Position numbers and translations under genes: made by a program
Part shown: positions 13,451 through 23,179 of the stretch, one piece after another
How positions within the stretch are numbered: the stretch's first letter is position 1
Layout: each line of letters begins with the position of its first letter
Notes under the pieces: generated by a model
What the model was told of the DNA's origin: nothing
Databases searched by the model: none
The model's input: the letters and a program-made list of their open reading frames with translations, nothing else
Assembly (NCBI GenBank): GCA_035492655.1
Contig: DATJJB010000290.1
Location: 1-23,580 of the forward strand
DNA length: 23,580 bases
DNA from: Kutzneria sp035492655
GTDB lineage: Bacteria > Actinomycetota > Actinomycetes > Mycobacteriales > Pseudonocardiaceae
Reading direction: 5' to 3'

Positions 13451-14031
13451 CACTGTTCGGCCAGGAAGTCCGCGACCAGGGCGTCGGTGAAGTCCCGGCC
13501 GACGGACTGTCCGGTGACCAGCACGCGGTAGTTGATGACGGCGATCAGCCGCTCAACGGCAGCATCGATGTCCACTGTGGACGAAAGTTCGCCACGGGCG
13601 ACGGCCCGCTCGAAGGGGAGCCGGTCGCGGGCGTGCTGGTCGGCGATGTGGGTGTCGCGCAGCCGGGTGGCGAGGTCGGGGTCGTGCTGGGCCTGGCCGA
13701 CCAGTGCCCGGTAGACGGCGCCGGCGTCGGACGTGGTGAGGAAGGACGCGACGGCGGCCAGGTGGGCGCGCAGGTCGGCGGCCAGTGAGCCGAGGTCGGC
13801 GGGCGTGAGGTCCCGGGCCTGGTCGGGGCCGAAGGCGTCCAGCAGGATGTCCACTTTGGACGGCCACCAGCGGTAGATGGTCTGCTTGGCCACGCCGGCC
13901 TTGGCGGCGATCTTCTCGATGGTCAGGCCGGCGAAGCCGTGTTCGACGAGCAGGTCGTCGACGGCGTGCAGGACGGCGGTCCGCGCCTGCTCGCTGCGGC
14001 CGTAGCGGTTGCCGTGATGATCGGAGCCCAC
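13450..14031 (-). CDS. TetR-family repressor, partner of the 14173 MFS gene
   Basis: 193 residues starting at GTG 14031. The helix-turn-helix is typical (AVLHAVDDLLVEHGFAGLTI, then KIAAKAGVAKQTIYRWW, about 18-65), and the C-terminal helical domain resembles TetR_C_11/16 types. There is no ribosome site. TAGGCT (14045-14040 on the minus strand) ends 8 bases before GTG, so the mRNA may be leaderless. The gene is divergent from an MFS exporter across 141 bp with two perfect palindromes, the standard layout for a repressor of efflux. A copy of the recurrent palindrome GTCCACTGTGGAC lies inside the coding region at 13570. Confidence 0.9.
   Translation of the reverse strand: MGSDHHGNRYGRSEQARTAVLHAVDDLLVEHGFAGLTIEKIAAKAGVAKQTIYRWWPSKVDILLDAFGPDQARDLTPADLGSLAADLRAHLAAVASFLTTSDAGAVYRALVGQAQHDPDLATRLRDTHIADQHARDRLPFERAVARGELSSTVDIDAAVERLIAVINYRVLVTGQSVGRDFTDALVADFLAEQ
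13570..13582. repeat. Recurring palindrome GTCCAC-T-GTGGAC (copy 2)
   Basis: Perfect 6-1-6 inverted repeat within the TetR coding sequence. A one-mismatch relative, GTCCACTTTGGAC, is in the same gene at 13849-13861. Confidence 0.5.
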
Positions 14032-14039
14032 GAGGGCAC

Positions 14040-14082
14040 AGCCTAGCGATCGCTAGACAAGACGCAACGTTGCGTCTAGGGT
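14040..14082. promoter_or_regulatory. Divergent promoters and palindromic operators of tetR/MFS
   Basis: CTAGCGATCGCTAG (14043-14056) and AGACGCAACGTTGCGTCT (14060-14077) are both perfect palindromes. For the MFS gene, TAGACA (14054-14059), a 17-bp spacer and TAGGGT (14077-14082) form a promoter whose spacer is exactly the second palindrome. For tetR, minus-strand TTGCGT (14067-14062), a 16-bp spacer and TAGGCT (14045-14040) flank the first palindrome. Confidence 0.72.
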
Positions 14083-14172
14083 AACCGGCGTGCCCTCGAC
14101 CACCCGGTCCGATCATGTGACGATTCCCGGGAGCGGGCTCAGCCAGCACGACGGAAGAGGGGAACCACCGAC

Positions 14173-15498
14173 ATGTGCGCCACCTGCGGCGTGCCGACGC
14201 ACGTCCCGCCGCCGCCGGCCCGCAAGTTCGCGGCGCTGCGCAACGCCGACTGCCGCACCTACCTGATCGGCGCGGCGCTGGCCATGATGGCCGACAACAT
14301 CGAGCACGTCATCACGTACTGGGTGCTCTGGGAGAAGTTCCACTCGCCGGCGCTGACCGGCTTCGAGGTGATCAGCCACTGGGTGCCGTTCCTGCTCGGC
14401 TCGGTGTACTTCGGCGGACTGGCCGACCGGCACGACTGCCGCCGGGTGATCCAGGCGGCGCAGGTGCTGTTCATGGCGGTGTCGGTGGCCTGGGGCGTGC
14501 TGTTCCTGACCGGCAGCCTCCAGGTGTGGGAGGCGTGCCTGCTGCTCGTGCTGCACGGCTGCGCCGGCGCCATCTGGGGGCCGGGGGAGCAGCTGATGCT
14601 GCACGACTTCGTCGGCGACAAGGAGCTGCCCAGCGCGGTCCGGCTCAACGCCACCTTCCGCAGCCTGGGCATCCTGTTCGGGCCGGTGGTCGGCTCGGCG
14701 CTGCTGCTCGGCCTCGGACCCGAGGCCGGCATCTTCGTGAACGTGCTGTTCTACCTGCCGCTGACGCTGTTCCTGTTCCGTACCAAGGTGACCGGCCACA
14801 GCCGGGACGGCGGCGTGCCGCGCACCCGGATGGGCCTGATGGACTCGGTCCGGGTGTTCAAGGAGGTCCGCTCCGACCCGACCATCGTCAGCATGATCAT
14901 CCTGGGCGGTCTCGGCGCGTTCTTCGTCGGCGCGTCCTTGCAGACGTCGATGCCGATCTACGCCCAGGACCTGGGCGCCGGCGCGGCCGGCACGGCCTAC
15001 GGCGTGCTGCTGTTCGCCAACGGCGCCGGTGGCGTGATCGGCGGCATCCTGCTGGAGGCGACCGGCCGGATCAAACCGAGCGTTCGAGCCGCCGTGATCA
15101 GCACCGGCATCTACGGACTGACCAGCCTGTTCTTCGCCGTCACGACCAGCTGGGCGCTGGCCGTGGTGGCGTTGTTGATCGGCGGCGTGGCCAACCTGGC
15201 GTCGATGTCCATCGGCCAGACGGTCGTGCAGCTGCGAGCCAATCCCGCCGACCGCGGCCGGGTGATCGGCGTGTACGGCGTCGCCGCCAACGGCCTGCGG
15301 GCCGGTAGCGGCTTCACGGTCGGACTGCTCGGCGCGGCAGTCGGCGTGCACTGGTCGCTCGGTCTGTCGGCGACCGCGCTCACTCTCGGCACAGGCGTGG
15401 CCGGCTGGCACGCGCTGCGGCGGCGACCACAATTGCCGAATTCGCAAGGTGTATTTCCGACCGTGTCTGATTCCGGGGGGAGGGATATCCCGGAATGA
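14173..15498 (+). CDS. MFS exporter (EntS/DHA3-like)
   Basis: 441 residues with about 12 hydrophobic segments and a central loop near 205-225. The loop GLADRHDCRR after segment 2 is the MFS signature A form, and the overall pattern suits the MFS_3 group that includes the enterobactin exporter EntS and macrolide efflux proteins. GAGGGG precedes the ATG at 14173 by about 10 bases. Unusual features are an N-terminal MCATCGVPTHV with a CxxC pair and a hydrophilic 25-residue C-terminal tail whose codons include a hairpin at the stop. It is regulated by the divergent TetR. The substrate is unknown; a toxic small molecule or siderophore is inferred only from family. Confidence 0.88.
   Translation: MCATCGVPTHVPPPPARKFAALRNADCRTYLIGAALAMMADNIEHVITYWVLWEKFHSPALTGFEVISHWVPFLLGSVYFGGLADRHDCRRVIQAAQVLFMAVSVAWGVLFLTGSLQVWEACLLLVLHGCAGAIWGPGEQLMLHDFVGDKELPSAVRLNATFRSLGILFGPVVGSALLLGLGPEAGIFVNVLFYLPLTLFLFRTKVTGHSRDGGVPRTRMGLMDSVRVFKEVRSDPTIVSMIILGGLGAFFVGASLQTSMPIYAQDLGAGAAGTAYGVLLFANGAGGVIGGILLEATGRIKPSVRAAVISTGIYGLTSLFFAVTTSWALAVVALLIGGVANLASMSIGQTVVQLRANPADRGRVIGVYGVAANGLRAGSGFTVGLLGAAVGVHWSLGLSATALTLGTGVAGWHALRRRPQLPNSQGVFPTVSDSGGRDIPE
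15470..15496 (+). terminator. Hairpin at the end of the MFS gene
   Basis: ATTCCGGG-N11-CCCGGAAT, an 8-bp perfect stem whose last base is the T of the TGA stop. It could stabilise or end the MFS transcript. Confidence 0.4.
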
Positions 15499-15506
15499 CC
15501 TTCGCT

Positions 15507-15567
15507 ACACCCGTTCGGCTAACTGTATCGAGAACTGAACCGATGCGGTTCGCGAACGGGTGTTAGC
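15507..15567. repeat. Nested and alternative inverted repeats before ppdK
   Basis: The outer stem ACACCCGTTCG (15507-15517) pairs perfectly with 15553-15563. The inner hairpin GAACCG-ATG-CGGTTC is at 15537-15551. An alternative pairing GCTAAC (15518-15523) with GTTAGC (15562-15567) excludes the outer stem. GTTCGCGAAC (15548-15557) is a 10-bp palindrome. This could be a terminator, an operator or a switchable RNA. Confidence 0.5.
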
Positions 15568-15645
15568 GCGGCCACGAGCGATTGCGGGGTGCCAGTTCCG
15601 GCCCAACACTGGACGATCTCATCGCCCACGCCGAGGAGTCCTGAC

Positions 15646-18327
<2,682 letters not shown>

Positions 18328-18337
18328 GAACTGCCCG

Positions 18338-19471
18338 TCAGGGGTGCTGGCCGCGGCTCTTGGCCAGCACCCCGGCGGCGAGCGCCGCGACGACGAGTAC
18401 CATGGCGGCGAGGAGCAGTGCGGGCCGATATCCGTTGTGCAGCAACGGGGCGGCGGCCAGTGGACCGATGATCTGGCCGACGGAGTAGCCGGCGGTGAGC
18501 AGGGCGACCGACCGGGGGAACCGCAGTTCAGCACCGGTGGCCAGGGCCAGCGTCGCGATGCCGATGAACGTGCCGCCGAACAGCGCGGCGGCGATCAACG
18601 CGGCAGCGGTGTCGTCGAGAAATGCCGGCAGGGCAACGCCTATCGCCTGCACGAGCAGTGCGACGACCAGCAGGCCGGGACGTGACCATCGTCGGCTCAG
18701 CCACGCCCACAGGGCGGCCGAGGGCGTGGCGGCGAGACCGACGATCACCCACGCGCCGCTGCCGAGCCAGCCGGGGGAGGTCTGGTCGATGGCGGCGACC
18801 AGGAACGTGCCGGCGATGATGTAGCCGACGCCTTCGAGGCTGTAGCTGGCGAAAAGGGCGGCGAAAGAACGGGAACGGCCACGTTCGGAGTCCACAGTGG
18901 ACTTACCGGGCGGCTCGGGGTGCATGTTCCACGCCCAGGCGGCGAAGACGGCGGCCAGCAGGGCGGAGCACCACCACGCCGTCTGCCAGCCGCCGATCGT
19001 ACGGAGAATCAGCACCAACACACCGGACAGCGCGATGCCGCCGCCGATGCCGCCCATCGCCCAACCGGGCAGGTGCGCGGCATGCCCGCGGAGATGGTGC
19101 AACGCGGAGCCGACTGCGGCCACGAACGTCACGGCGCTGGCGAAACCGGCGATCAGACGCAGCGCCAGCCAGAGGATCACGTTGTGCGTCAACGGCATCG
19201 CGGCCAGCGTGAGCACGATGACCACCAGCGACGCGCGGGCCACGACCGGCCGGCGGAACACCGGCAACGCGCCGGCCAGGGCACCGACGAGGTAACCGAC
19301 GTAGTTGGACGTCGCCAGCGCCGCCCCGCCCTGCGCCGACAACCCGGCCTGGGCGGTCATCAACGGCAGGATCGGCGTGTAGACGAACCGGCCGATGCCC
19401 ATGCTGGCCGCCAACGCCGCGGCCGACCGGCCGACGTGCACCCACGGCGGCCCGTAGCGGGCGATGGTCAC
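18338..19471 (-). CDS. MFS transporter, YbfB/YjiJ type
   Basis: 377 residues with about 12 membrane segments. The first segment SAAALAASMGIGRFVYTPIL is the hallmark of the YbfB/YjiJ MFS group, and ALATSNYVGYLVGALAGA and GYSVGQIIGPLAAAPLL also fit. The GTG at 19471 overlaps the TGA of the upstream gene as GTGA, indicating translational coupling; GTG at 19474 is possible. Together with the muconolactone-isomerase-like gene and divergent LysR, it may take up or expel an aromatic acid, but the substrate is inference. It is convergent with ppdK with 10 bases between stops. A recurrent palindrome lies inside it at 18890. Confidence 0.9.
   Translation of the reverse strand: MTIARYGPPWVHVGRSAAALAASMGIGRFVYTPILPLMTAQAGLSAQGGAALATSNYVGYLVGALAGALPVFRRPVVARASLVVIVLTLAAMPLTHNVILWLALRLIAGFASAVTFVAAVGSALHHLRGHAAHLPGWAMGGIGGGIALSGVLVLILRTIGGWQTAWWCSALLAAVFAAWAWNMHPEPPGKSTVDSERGRSRSFAALFASYSLEGVGYIIAGTFLVAAIDQTSPGWLGSGAWVIVGLAATPSAALWAWLSRRWSRPGLLVVALLVQAIGVALPAFLDDTAAALIAAALFGGTFIGIATLALATGAELRFPRSVALLTAGYSVGQIIGPLAAAPLLHNGYRPALLLAAMVLVVAALAAGVLAKSRGQHP
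18890..18902. repeat. Recurring palindrome GTCCAC-A-GTGGAC (copy 3)
   Basis: Perfect 6-1-6 inverted repeat inside the MFS coding sequence, in the loop between the two halves of the transporter. Confidence 0.5.
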
Positions 19472-19764
19472 CACTGGTTCAGCACCGGGTCGTTCGGATG
19501 CGACTCCAGCTCGACGATCTCGGCCGACATCCACGGCCACAGCGGCAGCGTGCCGAGCACGTTCTCGCGCAGGTCGCGCTCGTCCTCGCCGCGCCAGATG
19601 CCGATGCTGCGCTTCTCGCCGGCCGGTCGCCAGATCCGGTACAGGTGCCCGGTGGCGGCCAGCTCCTTGGCGCGGATCTTCTCCGCCGCGCGGCGGCGGT
19701 CGACCTCGGCCGGGTCGGTGCCGTCCGGAATGGTGGTGGTGATGGTGACGACGAAGTCCTTCAT
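19468..19764 (-). CDS. Muconolactone delta-isomerase-like protein
   Basis: 98 residues, the usual length of this ferredoxin-like-fold family. Family features are KDFVVTITTTIP at the start, ELAATGHLYRIWRPAGEKRS in the middle, then LGTLPLWPWMSAEIVELESH with the conserved LPL-x-PWM and HP-x-DP end. True muconolactone isomerases (CatC) act in the beta-ketoadipate pathway, but many homologues sit outside it and are probably small isomerases or regulators. The ATG at 19764 is chosen since homology starts there. It is first in a two-gene operon with the YbfB-type MFS gene (GTGA overlap) and divergent from a LysR regulator that probably controls it. No other catechol-pathway genes are visible. Confidence 0.83.
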   Translation of the reverse strand: MKDFVVTITTTIPDGTDPAEVDRRRAAEKIRAKELAATGHLYRIWRPAGEKRSIGIWRGEDERDLRENVLGTLPLWPWMSAEIVELESHPNDPVLNQW

Positions 19765-19820
19765 GCCACTACTGTGGGCCCTGGCCAGCGTGGATGCCAC
19801 GACCGGTCGCCTCGCCTGTG

Positions 19821-19841
19821 CTAGGCGCAGCCTCCTAGGAT
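19821..19841. promoter_or_regulatory. LysR operator and leaderless -10
   Basis: CTAGG-N8-CCTAG (19821-19838) is an inverted repeat in the LysR/isomerase gap. It overlaps TAGGAT (19836-19841), a -10 located 6 bases before the LysR GTG, so the regulator is likely autorepressed and leaderless. It is not the classical T-N11-A spacing. Confidence 0.5.
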
Positions 19842-19847
19842 CGGGCT

Positions 19848-20750
19848 GTGGAGCTACGCCAGCTGAAGTACTTCGTCGCGGTCGCCGAGGAGCTGCACTT
19901 CGGGCGGGCGGCGGAGCGGCTGCTGATCGCCGGGCCGTCGCTGTCGCAGCAGATCAAGGCGCTGGAACGGGACCTCGGCGTGGTGCTGTTCGAGCGCAAC
20001 CGGCGCGGCGTCGCGCTGACCCAGGCCGGCGCGACGCTGTTGCCGCACACCAAGGCCCTGCTGGAACAGGCCGACGACCTCCAGCGGCGGGCCGGGCGGC
20101 TGGCCGGCACCGAGCAGGTGCGGCTCGGCTACGTGAACTGGCGGCCGGCCGATCTCCGCCAGCGGGCGGCCCCGGCCGCGGAGCTGATCATCGACACCTG
20201 GGTGGTGCCGTCGCACGCCCAGGCGTCACGAGTCGCGGAAGGCAGCCTGGACCTGGCGATCTGCTGGATCCGCAAGCAGGACCTGGCCCGCTGGGACCTG
20301 GCCTCGCGGCTGCTCGGCTTCGACCGCCTGCACGCCGTGACGGTCGGCGAGGACGAGCGGCCGGTGCGGGCGGCGGACGTGCTGGTGCCGGTCGACGACG
20401 ACGAGACGTCGTGGTCCTCGTGGAACGTCTACGCGGCGGAGTTCGCCCGGCACACCGGGGCCACGGTCGTGCGGATCTCCGACGGCGGCATCACCGGCGA
20501 GGCGTTCGTGGACCACGTCCGGCGGCTGCGGCGGCCGGTGCTGAACTCGCCCAAGGGACAGGAAGTCCTGCTGCCGCCGGACCTCGTGCGGCGGCCGATC
20601 GTCGAGCCGACGCCACTGTGGACGTGGTCGCTGGTGTGGCGGCGGGCCGAGGTGCGGCGGGCGGTGTTCGACACGGTCGAGGCCGTGATGCGTGGCGCGG
20701 AGTCCGAATTGGACGGTTGGCTGCCCGAGGACGACCCGTACCGGCGCTGA
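19848..20750 (+). CDS. LysR-family transcriptional regulator
   Basis: 300 residues, typical LTTR size. The N-terminal winged helix-turn-helix begins MELRQLKYFVAVAEELHFGR and contains SLSQQIKALERDLGVVLFER (about 31-50), the most conserved LTTR segment. The remainder is a periplasmic-binding-protein-like effector domain. The GTG at 19848 has no ribosome site and fits leaderless initiation. It should activate the divergent muconolactone-isomerase-like/MFS operon in response to a small acid. Its 3' end lies 20 bases from the end of the convergent lectin gene, with no clear terminator. Confidence 0.93.
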   Translation: MELRQLKYFVAVAEELHFGRAAERLLIAGPSLSQQIKALERDLGVVLFERNRRGVALTQAGATLLPHTKALLEQADDLQRRAGRLAGTEQVRLGYVNWRPADLRQRAAPAAELIIDTWVVPSHAQASRVAEGSLDLAICWIRKQDLARWDLASRLLGFDRLHAVTVGEDERPVRAADVLVPVDDDETSWSSWNVYAAEFARHTGATVVRISDGGITGEAFVDHVRRLRRPVLNSPKGQEVLLPPDLVRRPIVEPTPLWTWSLVWRRAEVRRAVFDTVEAVMRGAESELDGWLPEDDPYRR

Positions 20751-20770
20751 GCCGGCACGGGTCGGTCGAC

Positions 20771-21307
20771 TCACAGCCCGATGGTGTTCCAGTACTGCTT
20801 CCAGCCGCCGACGCAGTCCGACTGCGCCAGCAGCAGGCCGTTGTCGGTGTTCCAGCCGGGCAGCTCCACGCACTTGCCGCTGTGCGCGTTCACCAGCCAC
20901 GAGGACCCGCTGGCGTTGGGGAACGGGTTGACCTGGAACCGCCACTGCTGCGCGGAGTCGGCGGTGAAGCAGGATGCCGTCACGATCAGCGCGCCGGCGT
21001 AGGTGGCGTCGCCGTCCACGGTCATGCACTTGCCGGTGCGCCGGCTGACCAGCTGGATCGTGCCGTTGGTCTGCAGCACCGGCGACCACTGCTGGTTGGA
21101 GACGTCGTCCTTGCACGACCACTGCTGGACGTGCGGGAAGGAGGTGTTGGCCTCCTGGTCACGCAGGTCCATGCACTTGCCGCTCCACTTGCTCGTGATC
21201 TGGTACCAGTCCGTGTCGGCACTGGCCGGGGCGGCGGTCAGCCCCAGCACCAGTGCCACCAGCGGCAAGGTGAGCAATCCGAGTCGTCTCAGTCGGGACA
21301 CCACCAT
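20771..21307 (-). CDS. Secreted ricin-type beta-trefoil lectin
   Basis: 178-residue precursor starting at ATG 21307, with AAGGA five bases upstream. The signal peptide (RLRRLGLLTLPLVALVLGL, cut after APASA) leaves a single Ricin-B-type trefoil of about 149 residues. Three subdomains are visible: GKCMDL with NQQWS, GKCMTV with AQQWRF, and GKCVEL with KQYWNT, giving the QxW-like repeats and three Cys pairs. Such domains bind galactose-, xylan- or other glycan ends. There is no catalytic domain, which is less common than the CBM13 form attached to a hydrolase. It may tether to or recognise polysaccharide, or act as a toxin-like lectin. Confidence 0.88.
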   Translation of the reverse strand: MVVSRLRRLGLLTLPLVALVLGLTAAPASADTDWYQITSKWSGKCMDLRDQEANTSFPHVQQWSCKDDVSNQQWSPVLQTNGTIQLVSRRTGKCMTVDGDATYAGALIVTASCFTADSAQQWRFQVNPFPNASGSSWLVNAHSGKCVELPGWNTDNGLLLAQSDCVGGWKQYWNTIGL

Positions 21308-21331
21308 GATCCTTTCGATGCGGACAGCGTG

Positions 21332-21358
21332 TTTCGCTGCCGGACGAAAGGCTGTCAA
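21332..21358 (-). promoter_or_regulatory. Lectin promoter region with inverted repeat
   Basis: On the minus strand TTGACA (21358-21353) is a perfect -35; the -10 at 17 bp (GAAACA) is weak, so an activator may be needed. TTTCG-N8-CGAAA (21332-21349) is an inverted repeat between them, with a further TTTCG at 21313. Confidence 0.4.
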
Positions 21359-21398
21359 GGCCGGCCGAACCGCACCATCAGTAGAACTGCGTATGCCT

Positions 21399-22052
21399 TC
21401 ACCGGCCGGCCAGATGGGCCAGCAGGGCGCGGCGGGCGGAATGCACGTGCTCCTCGGCGGTGCGTCCGAGCAGGTCGCGATCGCCGGTTCTGATCAGGGC
21501 GGCCAGCTCGGTGTGTTCGGCCACCACTCGTGCGAGGTAGTCCTCCGGACTGGTGGCGATTCGCCGCAGCTGGAACAGGTACACCTGAGAGCGGACCGCC
21601 TGCCAGGCCTGGATCAGGCGGCTGTTGCCGGTCGCGGCGTACACCGCGTCGTGGAAGGCGATGTCGAGCGCCAGCAGGTGCGGGGCGCCGCGGTCGATGT
21701 CGGCGGCCATCGCGGCGACGATGTCGTCCAGCGTCGCCAGGGCGTCCGCGTCGGTCGCGGTCAGCGCGGCCAGGCGGTCGAGCGCGGCCCGGACCGTGTA
21801 GACCTCCTCCACGTCATGCGGGGTCACGTCGATCACGTGCGTGCCGCGGTGCCAGGCGCTGTGCACCAGGCCCTCGCGTTCCAGCAGCGCCAGCCCTTCG
21901 CGCACCGAACCGCGGCTGACATCCAGGTCCTTGGCCAGGTCCACCTCGCGCAGCGGCGTGCCGGGCGGGAAGTGGCCGTCGAAGATCGCGTCCCGGATCC
22001 GGTCGGCCGACTCCTCGGCCAGACCGCGGCGGGCGGCCCTGGGCAGACTCAT
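21399..22052 (-). CDS. GntR-family regulator, FadR/FCD subgroup
   Basis: 217 residues. The N-terminal winged helix (about 10-75) includes DRIRDAIFDGHFPPGTPLRE and DVSRGSVREGLALLEREGLV. The C-terminal FCD domain has the helix LALDIAFHDAVYAATGNSRL and later EHTEL and EEHVHSARR, supplying the Asp and three His that bind metal in this group. FCD regulators usually repress genes for organic-acid catabolism. The ATG at 22052 has no good ribosome site; CAACAT lies 7 bases upstream on its strand. It is divergent from a VOC-family gene across 44 bp holding an inverted and a tandem repeat, likely its operator. Confidence 0.92.
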   Translation of the reverse strand: MSLPRAARRGLAEESADRIRDAIFDGHFPPGTPLREVDLAKDLDVSRGSVREGLALLEREGLVHSAWHRGTHVIDVTPHDVEEVYTVRAALDRLAALTATDADALATLDDIVAAMAADIDRGAPHLLALDIAFHDAVYAATGNSRLIQAWQAVRSQVYLFQLRRIATSPEDYLARVVAEHTELAALIRTGDRDLLGRTAEEHVHSARRALLAHLAGR

Positions 22053-22057
22053 GTGCT

Positions 22058-22090
22058 AATGTTGACATTCGAACATTCGACCCGCAAGGT
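22058..22090. promoter_or_regulatory. GntR operator and VOC-gene promoter
   Basis: AATGTT-N8-AACATT (22058-22077) is a perfect-arm inverted repeat; ACATTCGA occurs twice in tandem (22065-22080). The perfect -35 TTGACA (22062-22067), a 17-bp spacer and CAAGGT (22085-22090) lie inside the same segment and end 6 bases before the VOC ATG, so the VOC mRNA may be leaderless. Confidence 0.6.
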
Positions 22091-22096
22091 GGGGCC

Positions 22097-22519
22097 ATGA
22101 CCACTCGCCCCGCCTTCCACCTGGCCATCCCCGTCGACGACCTGTCCCGGGCCCGCGCCTTCTACGGCGACGTGCTCGGCCTGGCCGAGGGCCGCTCCGC
22201 CGAGCACTGGGTGGACTGGGACTTCCACGGCCACCAGGTCGTCACCCACGTCGTGCCCGGCGCCCGCGCCGAAGCCGGCCGCAATCCCGTCGACGGCCAC
22301 GACGTGCCCGTGCCGCACTTCGGCCTCGTGCTCACCGTCGACGACTTCCACCTGCTCGCCGACAAGCTCCGCGCCGCCGACACCGCCTTCGTCATCGAGC
22401 CCTACCAGCGCTTCGCCGGCGAGCCGGGGGAGCAGTGGACCATGTTCCTGCACGACCCCGCCGGGAACGCCCTGGAGTTCAAGGCCTTCCGTGACGAGGC
22501 CCAGCTGTTCGCCAAGTAG
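22097..22519 (+). CDS. VOC-family protein (glyoxalase/dioxygenase superfamily)
   Basis: 140 residues with two beta-alpha-beta-beta-beta modules. FHLAIPVDDLSRARAFYGDV opens the first, with metal ligand His8. HFGLVLTVDDF opens the second, with His74, and NALEFKAF supplies Glu127, so the metal site looks intact. Members include glyoxalase I, extradiol dioxygenases and antibiotic-binding proteins, so the substrate cannot be named. The ATG at 22097 follows AAGGTGGGG, which may act as a ribosome site or as part of a -10 (CAAGGT). It is divergent from a GntR/FCD regulator that likely represses it, and convergent with the Lrp gene with three bases between stops. Confidence 0.87.
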   Translation: MTTRPAFHLAIPVDDLSRARAFYGDVLGLAEGRSAEHWVDWDFHGHQVVTHVVPGARAEAGRNPVDGHDVPVPHFGLVLTVDDFHLLADKLRAADTAFVIEPYQRFAGEPGEQWTMFLHDPAGNALEFKAFRDEAQLFAK

Positions 22520-22522
22520 GCC

Positions 22523-23068
22523 TCACCGCTCGGCGCGGCGGATCATGTCGGCCAGCAGTTCGCTGGCCGAGTTCTTGGGCTTGTTCTCGGCCACCGACAG
22601 CGAGGTGTCGGTGCGCTGGATGCCCTCGATCTGCCAGACGCCGTTGATCAGCAGTTCCCGCAGGTGGGTGTGGTCGCGCACGCGCACCCGGACCAGCATG
22701 TCCACCCCGCCGGTGACGATCATGACCTCCTCGACCTCGGGCAGCGCGGCCAGCTTGGTCATGATCGCGCCCTGCTCGAAGCCCTGGCCGGCGGTGACGG
22801 TCAGGTAGGCGATGGTCGGATAGCCCAGCGCACTCCAGTTGAGCCGCACGCCGTAGCCCTCGATGACGCCCTGCCGGTGCAGGCGGGCGATCCGGTCGGC
22901 CACCGCCGGCGCGGACATGCCGAGCTCGCGGGCCAGGCTGCGCTGCGAAATGCGCGCGTCCTGGCTGAGCAGCAGCAACAGCTGGAGGTCGACGGCGTCG
23001 AGTTGGGCCGGCTCGACGGGCTGGGCCGCGTGCTCCCCGATGCCGCCGAGCGGCTTGACCCAATCCAT
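22523..23068 (-). CDS. Lrp/AsnC-family transcriptional regulator
   Basis: 181 residues from the ATG at 23068, which has GGAGAG five bases upstream. After a 25-residue extension comes an Lrp helix-turn-helix (LDAVDLQLLLLLSQDARISQ, then LARELGMSAPAVADRIARLH). A RAM effector domain (about 75-150) follows, with YLTVTAGQGFEQ, VMIVTGGVDMLVRVRVRD and GIQRTDTSLSV. Lrp proteins sense amino acids and commonly control a divergent metabolic gene; here that is an aminotransferase across about 110 bp. No clear palindrome was found, as expected for this family. Confidence 0.93.
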   Translation of the reverse strand: MDWVKPLGGIGEHAAQPVEPAQLDAVDLQLLLLLSQDARISQRSLARELGMSAPAVADRIARLHRQGVIEGYGVRLNWSALGYPTIAYLTVTAGQGFEQGAIMTKLAALPEVEEVMIVTGGVDMLVRVRVRDHTHLRELLINGVWQIEGIQRTDTSLSVAENKPKNSASELLADMIRRAER

Positions 23069-23096
23069 GGTCACTCTCCGTCACTTGATTGGCATC

Positions 23097-23125
23097 TGGA
23101 CGTCTTCAGTGCCGATATGTAAGGT
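23097..23125 (+). promoter_or_regulatory. Predicted promoter of the aminotransferase
   Basis: TGGACG (23097-23102), a 17-bp spacer and TAAGGT (23120-23125). The gap it lies in has lower G+C than its flanks, compatible with Lrp binding. Confidence 0.42.
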
Positions 23126-23179
23126 CGATGGCGGAACTCTCCTGGCAAACGTAACAACCTGTCAAGCGAGGGGTGGCAT

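Noticed and set aside
18920..21493. 857-codon plus-strand open frame across four genes
   Set aside because: It crosses the MFS, isomerase, LysR and lectin genes, all of which have family motifs, and shows only low-complexity Arg/Gly composition.
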